10,263 bases of DNA from an uncultured Bacilli bacterium (GTDB lineage: Bacteria; Bacillota_I; Bacilli_A; RF39; UBA660). This document shows, in pieces, positions 1 through 6,266 of the stretch. Numbering within the stretch: the stretch's first letter is position 1; each line of letters begins with the position of its first letter. The stretch is taken from assembly GCA_947627145.1 (NCBI GenBank), contig CANQUW010000031.1, positions 1 through 10,263 of the forward strand, in the 5' to 3' direction. The notes under the pieces were generated by a model that searched no databases, was not told the DNA's origin, and worked only from the letters and a program-made list of their open reading frames with translations. Made by a program: the position numbers and the translations under genes.

Positions 1-1150
1 AAATATTTCTAAACTCTTCTTCTTCAGTTTTAGCAGTACCAGTCATACCAGAAATCTTTTTATACATTCTAAATAAGTTTTGGAAAGTAATAGTAGCTAA
101 AGTTTTAGTCTCTTCATTAATATTAACTCCCTCTTTTGCTTCTATTGCTTGATGAAGTCCATCAGAATAAGCACGACCTTTCATAAGACGTCCAGTAAAC
201 TGATCGACAATTACTACTTCTCCATCTTGTACTACATAATCAAAATCCTTCTTCATAGAATAGTTAGCACGTAGTGCTTGATTAATATAATGTACTAAAG
301 TTGCATTATTAAGATCATATAAATTGTCTACAGAAAACATTTTTTCAGCTTTATCGCTTCCACTTTCTGTAAGACTTACACTTTTAGTTTTTTCATCATA
401 TATATAATCATCTTCATTTTTCAAACTTTTAGCAAATCTATCAGCTTCTATATAAAGATTAGCACTAGACATTTGTCCACCTGAAATAATAAGTGGAGTA
501 CGAGCTTCATCAATTAAAACCGAATCAACCTCATCGATAATTGCAAAGTTCAAAGGTCTTTGTACTCTGTCTTCCTTTCTTACAACCATATTATCACGTA
601 AGTAGTCAAACCCAATCTCATTATTAGTAGAATATAAAATATCACAGTTGTATTGTTCTTGTTTTTCCTTTGGACTTAAGTCTCTTGTATTAACACCAAC
701 AGTAAGTCCTAAAAAACGATGTATTCCACCCATCCAAGAAGCGTCACGGGAAGCCAAGTACTCATTTACTGTAACAATATGAACACCTTTACCAGTTAAA
801 GCATTTAAATATGCTGGAAGTACACTAGTTAAAGTTTTACCTTCACCAGTTTTCATCTCTGCTATATTACCATAATGAATTGCAAGTGCTCCAAGTAATT
901 GAACATAGAAAGGTCTTTCTCCAATTACACGGAAAGCAGCTTCTCTTGCAACCGCAAAAGCTTCAACTAATATATCATCTAAAGTTTCTCCATTCTTAAG
1001 TCTATTTTTAAACTCTTCAGTTTTAGAAACCAACTCAGTATCAGTAAGTTTTTGCATATCATCATTTAAAGCATCTATTTCATCTGCAAGTGCTGTAAAT
1101 CTTTTTAATTCTTTATATTCATGATCAAATAATTTTTTTAATATATTCAT
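1..1150 (-). CDS. secA: Protein translocase ATPase SecA, N-terminal part (cut by window edge)
   Basis: SecA is the ATPase motor that drives preproteins through SecYEG at the cytoplasmic membrane. About 383 residues are visible, under half of the usual 780-840; the gene runs off the left edge. The N-terminus starts [17 protein letters not shown], as in SecA. Walker A MKTGEGKT lies at residues 99-106 and the DEAD-type Walker B DEVDS at 206-210. Between them is the SecA-typical ...[14 protein letters not shown], and the visible part ends in the conserved [13 protein letters not shown] region. The ATG at 1150 is preceded by GAGGAG at 9-nt spacing. A terminator for hpf lies just upstream, so secA probably has its own promoter (TATAAT at 1174-1179). 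An hpf-secA order is common in Firmicutes. The identity is certain; nothing looks broken in the visible part. Confidence 0.98.
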   Translation of the reverse strand, partial: MNILKKLFDHEYKELKRFTALADEIDALNDDMQKLTDTELVSKTEEFKNRLKNGETLDDILVEAFAVAREAAFRVIGERPFYVQLLGALAIHYGNIAEMKTGEGKTLTSVLPAYLNALTGKGVHIVTVNEYLASRDASWMGGIHRFLGLTVGVNTRDLSPKEKQEQYNCDILYSTNNEIGFDYLRDNMVVRKEDRVQRPLNFAIIDEVDSVLIDEARTPLIISGGQMSSANLYIEADRFAKSLKNEDDYIYDEKTKSVSLTESGSDKAEKMFSVDNLYDLNNATLVHYINQALRANYSMKKDFDYVVQDGEVVIVDQFTGRLMKGRAYSDGLHQAIEAKEGVNINEETKTLATITFQNLFRMYKKISGMTGTAKTEEEEFRNI

Positions 1151-1173
1151 AAAGATCAACTCCTCATTAAGAT

Positions 1174-1179
1174 ATTATA
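1174..1179 (-). promoter_or_regulatory. Candidate -10 box of secA
   Basis: Perfect TATAAT on the minus strand, preceded by a run of T residues that belongs to the hpf terminator. No good -35 is seen at 16-18 nt. The predicted start of transcription would lie only about 15 nt from the secA ATG, close to its ribosome-binding site, so the leader would be very short. This is a weak call that rests on the hexamer and on the terminator separating secA from hpf. Confidence 0.4.
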
Positions 1180-1181
1180 TC

Positions 1182-1219
1182 AAAAAAGAAAAAAGAATAA
1201 AAGATATTTCTCTTATTCT
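1182..1219 (-). terminator. Intrinsic terminator of hpf
   Basis: On the minus strand AGAATAAGAGA (1219-1209), loop AATA, then TCTTTTATTCT (1204-1194) forms an 11-bp stem with one G-U pair. It is followed by TTTTT-C-TTTTTT. The hpf stop codon TAA (1215-1213) lies inside the left arm, so the terminator overlaps the gene end. The T-run also abuts the candidate secA -10 box. Confidence 0.8.
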
Positions 1220-1743
1220 GATTCAATTATTCCATATCCACCATCATGTCTTTTATAAATAACAGTAGGTTTCATAGTCTCACTATCTTTATACATATAA
1301 AATTGATGACCTAAAAGTTCAAGTTGTAATATAGCTTCTTCTTCATCCATAGGTTTAACTTCGATTGTTTTTCTTTTAACAACTTTTGAAGTATTCTCAT
1401 CTTCTTCTACATCATCAAATAAAAATCCTACAAGTTCTGTATTTTTATTTTGACGAGAAAGTAATTTTGTTTTATTCTTCCTAATTTGTCTTTCTAATTT
1501 ATCTAAGCAAACATCTACTGCAGCATAAATATCTTCTTGTTCTTCCTCTGCTCTAAGTATTAAAGATTTCAAAGGAATTGTAACTTCAACAACTTGATTA
1601 TGTCCTCTAAGTTTTACAACAACAGTAGCACGTACATCATCACTATTTTGTAAATATTTTGAAAGTTTCAAAATCTTTTCCTCAATATACTCTTTCATTG
1701 AATCTGTGACTTTTAATTTGTCTCCTCTAATAATTATTTCCAT
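1213..1743 (-). CDS. hpf: Ribosome hibernation promoting factor, long form
   Basis: HPF binds the 30S subunit in stationary phase or stress and, in its long form, pairs 70S ribosomes into inactive 100S dimers. The protein has 176 residues, the long-form size. Residues 1 to about 95 are the S30AE ribosome-binding domain (MEIIIRGDKLKVTDSMKEYI start, basic KLERQIRKNKTKL end). An acidic linker follows at about 105-118. Residues about 120-176 are the C-terminal dimerisation domain (VVKRKTIEVKPM, EEAILQLELLGHQFYMY, VIYKRHDGGYGII). The ATG has a strong AAGGAGG site at 8-nt spacing. It lies downstream of a cold-shock gene with its own terminator and upstream of secA, as in many Bacilli. An inverted repeat at 1757-1785 sits in its upstream region and could control it. 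Confidence 0.97.
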   Translation of the reverse strand: MEIIIRGDKLKVTDSMKEYIEEKILKLSKYLQNSDDVRATVVVKLRGHNQVVEVTIPLKSLILRAEEEQEDIYAAVDVCLDKLERQIRKNKTKLLSRQNKNTELVGFLFDDVEEDENTSKVVKRKTIEVKPMDEEEAILQLELLGHQFYMYKDSETMKPTVIYKRHDGGYGIIESE

Positions 1744-1756
1744 AAATCATTCCTCC

Positions 1757-1785
1757 TTGTGTTTATATACTAAAGTATAACACAA
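1757..1785. repeat. Interrupted inverted repeat in the hpf upstream region
   Basis: Plus strand reads TTGTGT-TTA-TATACT-AA-AGTATA-ACACAA. The arms TTGTGT...TATACT and AGTATA-ACACAA are exact complements apart from a 3-nt insertion in the left arm. The right arm holds TATACT on the minus strand, a plausible -10 for hpf (no good -35). It could be an operator or a leader hairpin. Function is not known. Confidence 0.5.
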
Positions 1786-1792
1786 AAAGAAA

Positions 1793-1817
1793 GAAAAAAC
1801 CACATTAATTTGTGGCT
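1793..1817 (-). terminator. Intrinsic terminator of the cold-shock gene
   Basis: On the minus strand AGCCACA, loop AATTAA, TGTGGTT gives a short stem of five Watson-Crick pairs extended by G-U and A-U, followed by a run of T. The stop codon TAA of the cold-shock gene (1807-1805) is inside the loop. It separates that gene from hpf. Confidence 0.65.
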
Positions 1818-2020
1818 GTATCTTCAACAAGAGTTACATTTAAAGCTTGCAATCCTTTAACTGTCTCAATTAATTTAAAACTAACTAATTGACCCTCGGA
1901 TAATGTCTTGTATCCATCAGTCTGGATTGCTGAATAATGAACAAAGACATCTTGTTTATCTTTATACTCAATAAACCCATATCCTTTTTCATTATTAAAC
2001 CATTTCACACGACTTATCAC
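1805..2020 (-). CDS. csp: Cold-shock domain RNA-binding protein
   Basis: Small single-stranded nucleic-acid-binding protein (OB-fold) that acts as an RNA chaperone in the cytoplasm. RNP1 reads KGYGFIEY and RNP2 reads VFVHYSAI, with the usual RVKWFN start and a C-terminal [11 protein letters not shown] strand. I chose the GTG at 2020 (71 residues, close to the usual 65-70). It lies 11 nt after a GAGGTG site, the same spacing as at other genes here, and it puts the RVKWFN block at the N-terminus. The in-frame ATG at 2062 would add 14 non-conserved residues and would place the ribosome-binding site inside the gene. About 150 nt separate it from the regulator upstream, long for this window, which fits the long leaders common on csp mRNAs. 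Which csp paralogue it is cannot be told. Confidence 0.93.
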   Translation of the reverse strand: MISRVKWFNNEKGYGFIEYKDKQDVFVHYSAIQTDGYKTLSEGQLVSFKLIETVKGLQALNVTLVEDTATN

Positions 2021-2170
2021 TACGACACCTCTCCTTCTATAATTTTTTTCATCAAGTACCACATAGATGTTAATAACACTTTAGCACAAGAAAAGCTGTC
2101 CTTTAAAAATTTTCCTTAAAATATATATTTGAATACCTTATTTAGAACTTTTCTTAAAATTTAAGTAAAC

Positions 2171-2902
2171 TTACTTCTCTTCAAAATAATTCTTTACATC
2201 CTTTTTATAACTCTTAGATACCTCCACAACATCTCTACTATTTTTTAATGTAATTATACCTTCACTATTATAATAATTATCTATATAATCCTTATTAACC
2301 ACAAAACTTTGATGAGTTCTCATAAATCTCTTATCATTAAGTTTTTCATATAAACTTTTCAAAGTCCCAGTATAAATCTTATCACCATAAATAGTCTTGA
2401 TATTACAACATTTACTATCTTTAACTTTTTCAATATAAATTATATCTTTATATAAAACAACTTCATTATAATTATAATGTTTAATCTTTAAACTTCTAGG
2501 TCTATTATCATAAATCTTTATACACTTTTCTAAATTATAAATCATATCATCTTTAAAATTATCTAATCTATTAATATAATCCAATACTTGTAATCTAGCA
2601 CTAAAAACACTATATTTATAAGTATTAGTAGAATCAATTACTAATATAATAGAAGTCCAATCATCATTTTCTTCTCTAATTTTTCTAGCAGCATCTAAAA
2701 ATGTAATTCCATCTATTGTTCCACACAAAAGATAGACTTTAAATTCTAAATCTTCATTTATATAATTATCTAAATCTCTTTCATAATTAGAACAATTATG
2801 ACACTTATATGAAACATCATAATTCATAAAGAAATTTTCTACTACATTACTACATAAATCCGAAAACGCTTTTTCGGTGTTACATATGATAAAATTTATC
2901 AT
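2171..2902 (-). CDS. LytTR-family regulator with degenerate receiver domain
   Basis: Likely DNA-binding transcription regulator of the AgrA/LytR type, 243 residues. Residues about 138-240 form a LytTR domain (YKDIIYIEKVKDSKCCNIKT, FMRTHQSFVVNKDYI, VVEVSKSYKKDV). Residues about 1-125 match a receiver fold by pattern: MINFIICN as strand 1, FKVYLLCG as strand 3, GITFLDAARKIRE as the following helix. The acidic pair normally after strand 1 is replaced by NT, and strand 3 ends in CG with no phospho-acceptor Asp. Phosphorylation is therefore unlikely. No histidine kinase or peptide gene is adjacent. The ATG at 2902 follows GGAAGAGG; a TATAAT (2925-2930) gives a short leader. No clear terminator follows it, only a weak hairpin at the stop. 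Targets cannot be deduced. Confidence 0.88.
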   Translation of the reverse strand: MINFIICNTEKAFSDLCSNVVENFFMNYDVSYKCHNCSNYERDLDNYINEDLEFKVYLLCGTIDGITFLDAARKIREENDDWTSIILVIDSTNTYKYSVFSARLQVLDYINRLDNFKDDMIYNLEKCIKIYDNRPRSLKIKHYNYNEVVLYKDIIYIEKVKDSKCCNIKTIYGDKIYTGTLKSLYEKLNDKRFMRTHQSFVVNKDYIDNYYNSEGIITLKNSRDVVEVSKSYKKDVKNYFEEK

Positions 2903-2924
2903 ATTACCTCTTCCTTTCTAGTAG

Positions 2925-2930
2925 ATTATA
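2925..2930 (-). promoter_or_regulatory. Candidate -10 box of the LytTR regulator gene
   Basis: TATAAT in the context TTTTTTAGGTATAAT, about 22 nt before the start codon. The T-run is the tail of the upstream terminator. No -35 close to TTGACA is present at 16-18 nt. Similar T-run plus GGTATAAT contexts occur at 4101-4117 and 6921-6933. Confidence 0.5.
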
Positions 2931-2933
2931 CCT

Positions 2934-2968
2934 AAAAAAGCAACTACCCCCTGGTTTTTTGTAGTTAC
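2934..2968 (-). terminator. Intrinsic terminator of the TagO/WecA-type gene
   Basis: Minus strand GTAACTAC (2968-2961) pairs with GTAGTTGC (2947-2940) with one G-U pair, around a 13-nt loop that contains ACC and GGGG. TTTTTT follows at 2939-2934. The stop codon of the transferase gene lies just upstream. Confidence 0.75.
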
Positions 2969-2976
2969 TGCATAAT

Positions 2977-4062
2977 TTATTTTTTACTTCTTCTAAATTT
3001 AGATTTTATTTTATCAGTTATTTTTTTGTTTTTCTCAGAAATTATAGTAGTCCTAAAAACAAACCAAGAAACTATTACAAATAAAATTATATAAATAACT
3101 CTACCTAAAACTGGATCTTTTAATATATATAAAATAGATGCTAAAGCAAACAATATATTAATACCATAAATTATAAGTACTGTTGTTCTCTGAGAAAAAT
3201 TCATACCTAAAAGCTGATGATGTATATGCTCCTTATCCGGTGCAAAAATAGGCTGTCTCTTTAAAAGTCGTCTTATTATCGCAAAAGATGTATCTAAAAT
3301 AGGTATTCCTAAAATCATTAAAGGTACAAACAATGATGTTAATGCTGCTCCTTTAAATTCAAGTAAAGTAATTATAGAAATAATAAACCCCATAAAAGTA
3401 GCAGAATCCCCTGCAAATATTTTAGCAGGATAAAAATTATGTACCAAAAATCCTAAAGTTGAACCTAACATTATAAACGTAAGTAACATAACTAAACTAC
3501 CATATCTTGCTTGATAGAAACCTATTATAGCGATAGTTATATAAAATATAGAACATATACCACCACTAAGACCATCAAGTCCATCAATCAAATTAATTAT
3601 ATTTGTACAAGCAACGATAAAGAATATTGTTATAGGATAAGAGAAATTACCAAAGTTAATATAGAAACCAAAAGCTGTAATATCACTTAAAAGTATTCCT
3701 CCATAAAAAACTATAACACATGCCGCAATTAAATGACCAAGTAATTTTTGATATGCTCTAATAGGTTTAATATCATCAACAATACTAGTTAATATGATAA
3801 TAAAACTACCAATCAAAATAGAGTTCATTCTAAGGCTCTGTTCTCCAAATAACATATATCCAACTAAAAATGCTAAAAATATTCCAACACCACCAAGTTT
3901 AGGTATACGTCTTTTATGAATATGTCTGTTACCTTCACTACTTCTAGGTTCATCGATTGCTCCAACATGAAAAGCAATCCTCTTCATAACAGGCATAAGC
4001 ATAGCAGATACTAAAAATGTAACTCCAATAATTTTTAAGGCATTTAATATTTCATAACGCAT
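2977..4062 (-). CDS. tagO: Undecaprenyl-phosphate N-acetylhexosamine-1-phosphate transferase (TagO/WecA type)
   Basis: Integral membrane enzyme of the MraY/WecA family, which moves a sugar-1-phosphate from a UDP-sugar (UDP-GlcNAc for TagO/WecA) to undecaprenyl phosphate and so starts teichoic acid or polysaccharide synthesis. It has 361 residues with about ten hydrophobic segments. Motifs in order: IPKLGGVGIF (53-62), the Asp pair VDDIKP (95-100), NLIDGLDGLSGG (157-168), HNFYPAKIFAGDSAT (208-222), and DKEHIHHQLL (276-285). The HIHH motif separates TagO/WecA from MraY. The tail is strongly basic. The ATG at 4062 is preceded by GAGGG. It has its own terminators on both sides, so it is probably a single-gene unit. 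The family is certain; substrate and end product are inferred, and no wall-teichoic acid genes are visible nearby. Confidence 0.92.
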   Translation of the reverse strand: MRYEILNALKIIGVTFLVSAMLMPVMKRIAFHVGAIDEPRSSEGNRHIHKRRIPKLGGVGIFLAFLVGYMLFGEQSLRMNSILIGSFIIILTSIVDDIKPIRAYQKLLGHLIAACVIVFYGGILLSDITAFGFYINFGNFSYPITIFFIVACTNIINLIDGLDGLSGGICSIFYITIAIIGFYQARYGSLVMLLTFIMLGSTLGFLVHNFYPAKIFAGDSATFMGFIISIITLLEFKGAALTSLFVPLMILGIPILDTSFAIIRRLLKRQPIFAPDKEHIHHQLLGMNFSQRTTVLIIYGINILFALASILYILKDPVLGRVIYIILFVIVSWFVFRTTIISEKNKKITDKIKSKFRRSKK

Positions 4063-4100
4063 GAGATTCCCTCGTTTCTAAGTACAAAATACTTAACTAA

Positions 4101-4106
4101 ATTATA
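4101..4106 (-). promoter_or_regulatory. Candidate -10 box of the TagO/WecA-type gene
   Basis: TATAAT in the context of seven T residues followed by GGTATAAT. No convincing -35 lies at 16-18 nt. The box overlaps one arm of a perfect inverted repeat TATACC-A7-GGTATA (plus strand 4103-4121), so a bound protein could block it. Confidence 0.5.
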
Positions 4107-4121
4107 CCAAAAAAAGGTATA
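4103..4121. repeat. Inverted repeat overlapping the -10 box
   Basis: Plus strand TATACC (4103-4108), seven A, GGTATA (4116-4121). A perfect 6-bp dyad centred on an A-tract overlaps the -10 of the transferase gene. It may be an operator, or chance in AT-rich DNA. Confidence 0.4.
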
Positions 4122-4137
4122 TAATAAAAGTTTTTTC

Positions 4138-4171
4138 GACAAAAAACACTATTGAATACAACTTCAATAGT
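4138..4171 (-). terminator. Intrinsic terminator of mbl
   Basis: Minus strand ACTATTGAA (4171-4163), loop GTTGTA, TTCAATAGT (4156-4148): a perfect 9-bp stem followed by GTTTTTTG. A-rich sequence on the other side makes it potentially active in both directions. It lies 6 nt after the mbl stop codon. Confidence 0.9.
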
Positions 4172-4176
4172 ATTTT

Positions 4177-5172
4177 TTATTCAGATTGTTCTAATTTTTC
4201 TGGATTTTCAAGTAATACTCCTGTTCCATTTGCAACACAAGTAAGTGGATCATCTGCAATAAAAACTGGAACCTCTAACTCTTTAGATAACAGTTCAGGA
4301 AGTCCTTCAATCATTGCACCTCCACCAGTTAAAACAATACCTTTATCAACAATATCTGCTGATAGCTCTGGTGGTGTTTGTTCAAGCACATTAGTAGTTG
4401 CCTTAATAATTTTATAAATACTTTCTTGTAATGCGTCTCTAATTTCATCTTGTGTAATTGTAATAGTATGAGGAAGCCCAGTAACTAAATTACGACCCTT
4501 TATCTCACGAGTTTCCTTCTTACTAGGATTAAATACATTACTAAAATTAATCTTAATATCCTCAGCAGTAGGATCTCCAATAAGTAATTTATATTTCTCT
4601 TTTATATACTTAATAATATCTTGATCAAATACATTACCAGCACATCTTAAAGATGTAGAATTAACGATATCATCAAGTGATAAAATTGCAATATCAGTAG
4701 TTCCTCCACCAATATCAATAACCATATTAGCACTAGGTTTAGAAATATCCATACCAGCACCAATAGCAGCAACCTTAGGTTCTTCTTCTATATAAACTTT
4801 TTTAGCACCAGTTCTCTCAGCTGCCTCTCTTATAGCATTCTTTTCAACAGGAGTAATATTAGATGGACAGCAAATAAGTATTTTAGGTCTAGTAAAAATA
4901 GATTTAGCTTTTATTTTCTTAATAAAAGTATTTAACATAATCTCAGTTATTTCAAAATCCGCAATAACCCCATCTTTCATAGGTTTAATAGCTTTTACTT
5001 TACCTGGAGTTCTTCCTAACATATCATTTGCTTCACGTCCAACAGCAATAACTCTCTTAGTTTCAGTATCTATTGCTACAATGCTAGGCTCATTTAGCAC
5101 AATCCCTTGATCTTTAATATAAATTAATACATTTGCAGTTCCTAAATCAATTCCTATATTCTTTGCTAACAT
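4177..5172 (-). CDS. mbl: MreB-like actin homologue, Mbl type
   Basis: Bacterial actin that forms short membrane-bound filaments and guides cell-wall elongation with the Rod complex. The phosphate-1 loop reads IGIDLGTANVLIYIKDQGIV; NVLI is typical of Mbl, where MreB has NTLV. Other actin-fold motifs are VLNEPSIVA, GRTPGKVKAIKPMKDGVIADF, CCPSNITPVEKNAIREAAE, phosphate-2 VIDIGGGTTDIAI, and VLTGGGAMIEGLPELL near the end. I chose the ATG at 5172 (331 residues, normal for the family). It sits 7 nt after AAAAGGAG and begins MLAKNIGIDLG, like Bacillus Mbl. The in-frame ATG at 5190 would precede the ribosome-binding site. It follows spoIIID directly, as in B. subtilis, and ends at its own terminator. 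Confidence 0.95.
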   Translation of the reverse strand: MLAKNIGIDLGTANVLIYIKDQGIVLNEPSIVAIDTETKRVIAVGREANDMLGRTPGKVKAIKPMKDGVIADFEITEIMLNTFIKKIKAKSIFTRPKILICCPSNITPVEKNAIREAAERTGAKKVYIEEEPKVAAIGAGMDISKPSANMVIDIGGGTTDIAILSLDDIVNSTSLRCAGNVFDQDIIKYIKEKYKLLIGDPTAEDIKINFSNVFNPSKKETREIKGRNLVTGLPHTITITQDEIRDALQESIYKIIKATTNVLEQTPPELSADIVDKGIVLTGGGAMIEGLPELLSKELEVPVFIADDPLTCVANGTGVLLENPEKLEQSE

Positions 5173-5195
5173 CTTCTTTCTCCTTTTCATTTATT

Positions 5196-5201
5196 ATTGT
5201 A
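5196..5201 (-). promoter_or_regulatory. Candidate -10 box of mbl
   Basis: TACAAT in the context TTTATGGTACAAT, similar to the GGTATAAT contexts elsewhere in the window. No good -35 is seen. A 7-bp hairpin lies immediately upstream (5204-5221). Confidence 0.35.
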
Positions 5202-5203
5202 CC

Positions 5204-5221
5204 ATAAATTCTAAAATTTAT
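5204..5221. repeat. Perfect 7-bp inverted repeat upstream of mbl
   Basis: Plus strand ATAAATT (5204-5210), CTAA, AATTTAT (5215-5221). It sits between the spoIIID stop and the candidate mbl -10. There is no T-tail, so it is not a standard terminator. It could be an operator or chance. Confidence 0.35.
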
Positions 5222-5230
5222 ATTACTTTT

Positions 5231-5455
5231 TTATACTTTTTTTAAAAAATTATATCTAGACTCTAAATGTTCACAAAAAACCTTCTGTACTTCTCTATAT
5301 AAATGAGCATCAATTAAAGGTAATTTTTGTTGCATATCTTTATGTAGAGTACTTTTAGAAATACCAAATTCACCTGCAAGTTCTCTTAAAGTTTTATGAC
5401 TTTCAACAATCCTATTAGCTTCTTTTAAAATTCTTAATCTCAAATCTTTTTTCAA
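5231..5455 (-). CDS. spoIIID: Sporulation transcription regulator SpoIIID (short)
   Basis: SpoIIID is a mother-cell DNA-binding protein that activates and represses genes of the sigma-E regulon during endospore formation. The core matches the family: KTLRELAGEFGISKSTLHKD (residues 21-40, helix-turn-helix), then QQKLPLIDAHLYREVQKVFCEHLESR. It has 74 residues against 93 in B. subtilis. The conserved tail after the HxxxR segment (RHLRGGEATKLKYK in B. subtilis), which helps bind DNA, is replaced by YNFLKKV. The start is a TTG at 5455, preceded by AGGATG; it aligns the protein well with B. subtilis SpoIIID, with the KT(V/L)R block at the same place. An out-of-frame ATG lies inside the ribosome-binding region. 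It stands between spoIIQ and mbl, as expected. A sigma-E-like promoter is possible at 5474-5501. Confidence 0.93.
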   Translation of the reverse strand: MKKDLRLRILKEANRIVESHKTLRELAGEFGISKSTLHKDMQQKLPLIDAHLYREVQKVFCEHLESRYNFLKKV

Positions 5456-5473
5456 AAAACCACATCCTATTTA

Positions 5474-5501
5474 ATTATATAAATAAGAAATAATTTTATG
5501 A
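5474..5501 (-). promoter_or_regulatory. Possible sigma-E-type promoter of spoIIID
   Basis: Minus strand TCATAAA (5501-5495), 13-nt spacer, TATATAAT (5481-5474). The sigma-E consensus is roughly a (K)MATATT -35 and a CATACAAT-like -10 with 13-15 nt between. The match is partial. The same -10 can be read as a sigma-A TATAAT, but no TTGACA-like -35 accompanies it. In B. subtilis spoIIID depends on sigma-E, which motivates this reading. Confidence 0.35.
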
Positions 5502-5522
5502 AAAAAGAAGCTTAATGCTTCT
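5500..5522 (-). terminator. Intrinsic terminator of spoIIQ
   Basis: Minus strand AGAAGC (5522-5517), loop ATTAA, GCTTCT (5511-5506), followed by T residues to 5501. It starts right after the spoIIQ stop codon and separates spoIIQ from spoIIID. Confidence 0.8.
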
Positions 5523-5523
5523 A

Positions 5524-6216
5524 TTATTCATCTGTATTTTTTTCTTCTGTCTTATTTTCTGTATTAGCAGTTTCTTTATCATTCTTTTCATTTTTAAGTT
5601 CTTTATCAACATAACTTTCAGGATTAACAACTTGACCATTAACATAAAGTTCAAAATGTAAATGATTTCCTAAATCACTATCTAATTTATTAGAACCACT
5701 CTTACCAATTACTTGTCCTTGTTTAACAGAGTCACCTTTTTTAACAGATACCTCAGATAAACTTTGATATACAGTAACATAATCATTATCATGTTTAATC
5801 TCAATTGTCTTACCAACAAGTTCATCTTCATTTACTTTAGTAACTGTTCCATCTAACACACTTACAACATCAAAACCATTATCTAAAACATAATCAACTC
5901 CAGAGTTTTGCATGTAAGTATTATCATGATATACAATAGATTTTTCTTGACTTGCAGCATCTGCCTGATAATCGTAATAAGTTTTAGCTACACTTACACC
6001 TTCAGCATTAAATGGTTTTAACATTTTTTCTACTTCACTAATAACTGGAACATCTTCTTCTAAAATAGAACTAGATACATAATCAAGGTCATCATTACTA
6101 TCTGGCTCTGCACTATCAAGTGCATTTCTTAAAACAAAAGCACTAACAGTAATCCCAACAATCAAAACTAGATAAAGACTAATCCAAACTCCTTGTTTTA
6201 ATTTTCTTCTTTTCAT
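5524..6216 (-). CDS. spoIIQ: Forespore protein SpoIIQ, degenerate LytM/M23 domain
   Basis: SpoIIQ sits in the forespore membrane and pairs across the intermembrane space with mother-cell SpoIIIAH, helping engulfment and forming the feeding channel. The protein has 230 residues: a basic N-terminus, one membrane segment at about 11-30, a linker, an M23 domain at about 90-205, and a charged low-complexity Glu/Lys/Asn tail from about 205. Blocks such as VYQSLSEVSVKKGDSVKQGQ and VIGKSGSNKLDSDLGNHLHFE match B. subtilis SpoIIQ closely. Of the M23 zinc ligands, D108 and the HLH pair (H185, H187) remain, but the first His is Asn104 (NSGVD). B. subtilis SpoIIQ also lacks this His and has no peptidase activity; clostridial forms keep it. 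The ATG at 6216 follows GAGGTG. Terminators bound it downstream only. Confidence 0.93.
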   Translation of the reverse strand: MKRRKLKQGVWISLYLVLIVGITVSAFVLRNALDSAEPDSNDDLDYVSSSILEEDVPVISEVEKMLKPFNAEGVSVAKTYYDYQADAASQEKSIVYHDNTYMQNSGVDYVLDNGFDVVSVLDGTVTKVNEDELVGKTIEIKHDNDYVTVYQSLSEVSVKKGDSVKQGQVIGKSGSNKLDSDLGNHLHFELYVNGQVVNPESYVDKELKNEKNDKETANTENKTEEKNTDE

Positions 6217-6266
6217 TTTTTCACCTCATTAAGAGTTTGGCTCAAATTAATCATTTTATACTAATT

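Noticed and set aside
1937..2119. Plus-strand reading frame of 60 codons opposite the cold-shock gene
   Set aside because: It lies antisense to a clear cold-shock gene and its leader, has no ribosome-binding site, and its low-complexity Ile/Phe-rich product is typical of AT-rich antisense frames.
6217..6266. Sigma-F-like promoter upstream of spoIIQ (GTATA, 16 nt, then CCAAACTC)
   Set aside because: The -35 fits but the -10 agrees poorly with the sigma-F consensus; too weak to annotate although biologically expected.
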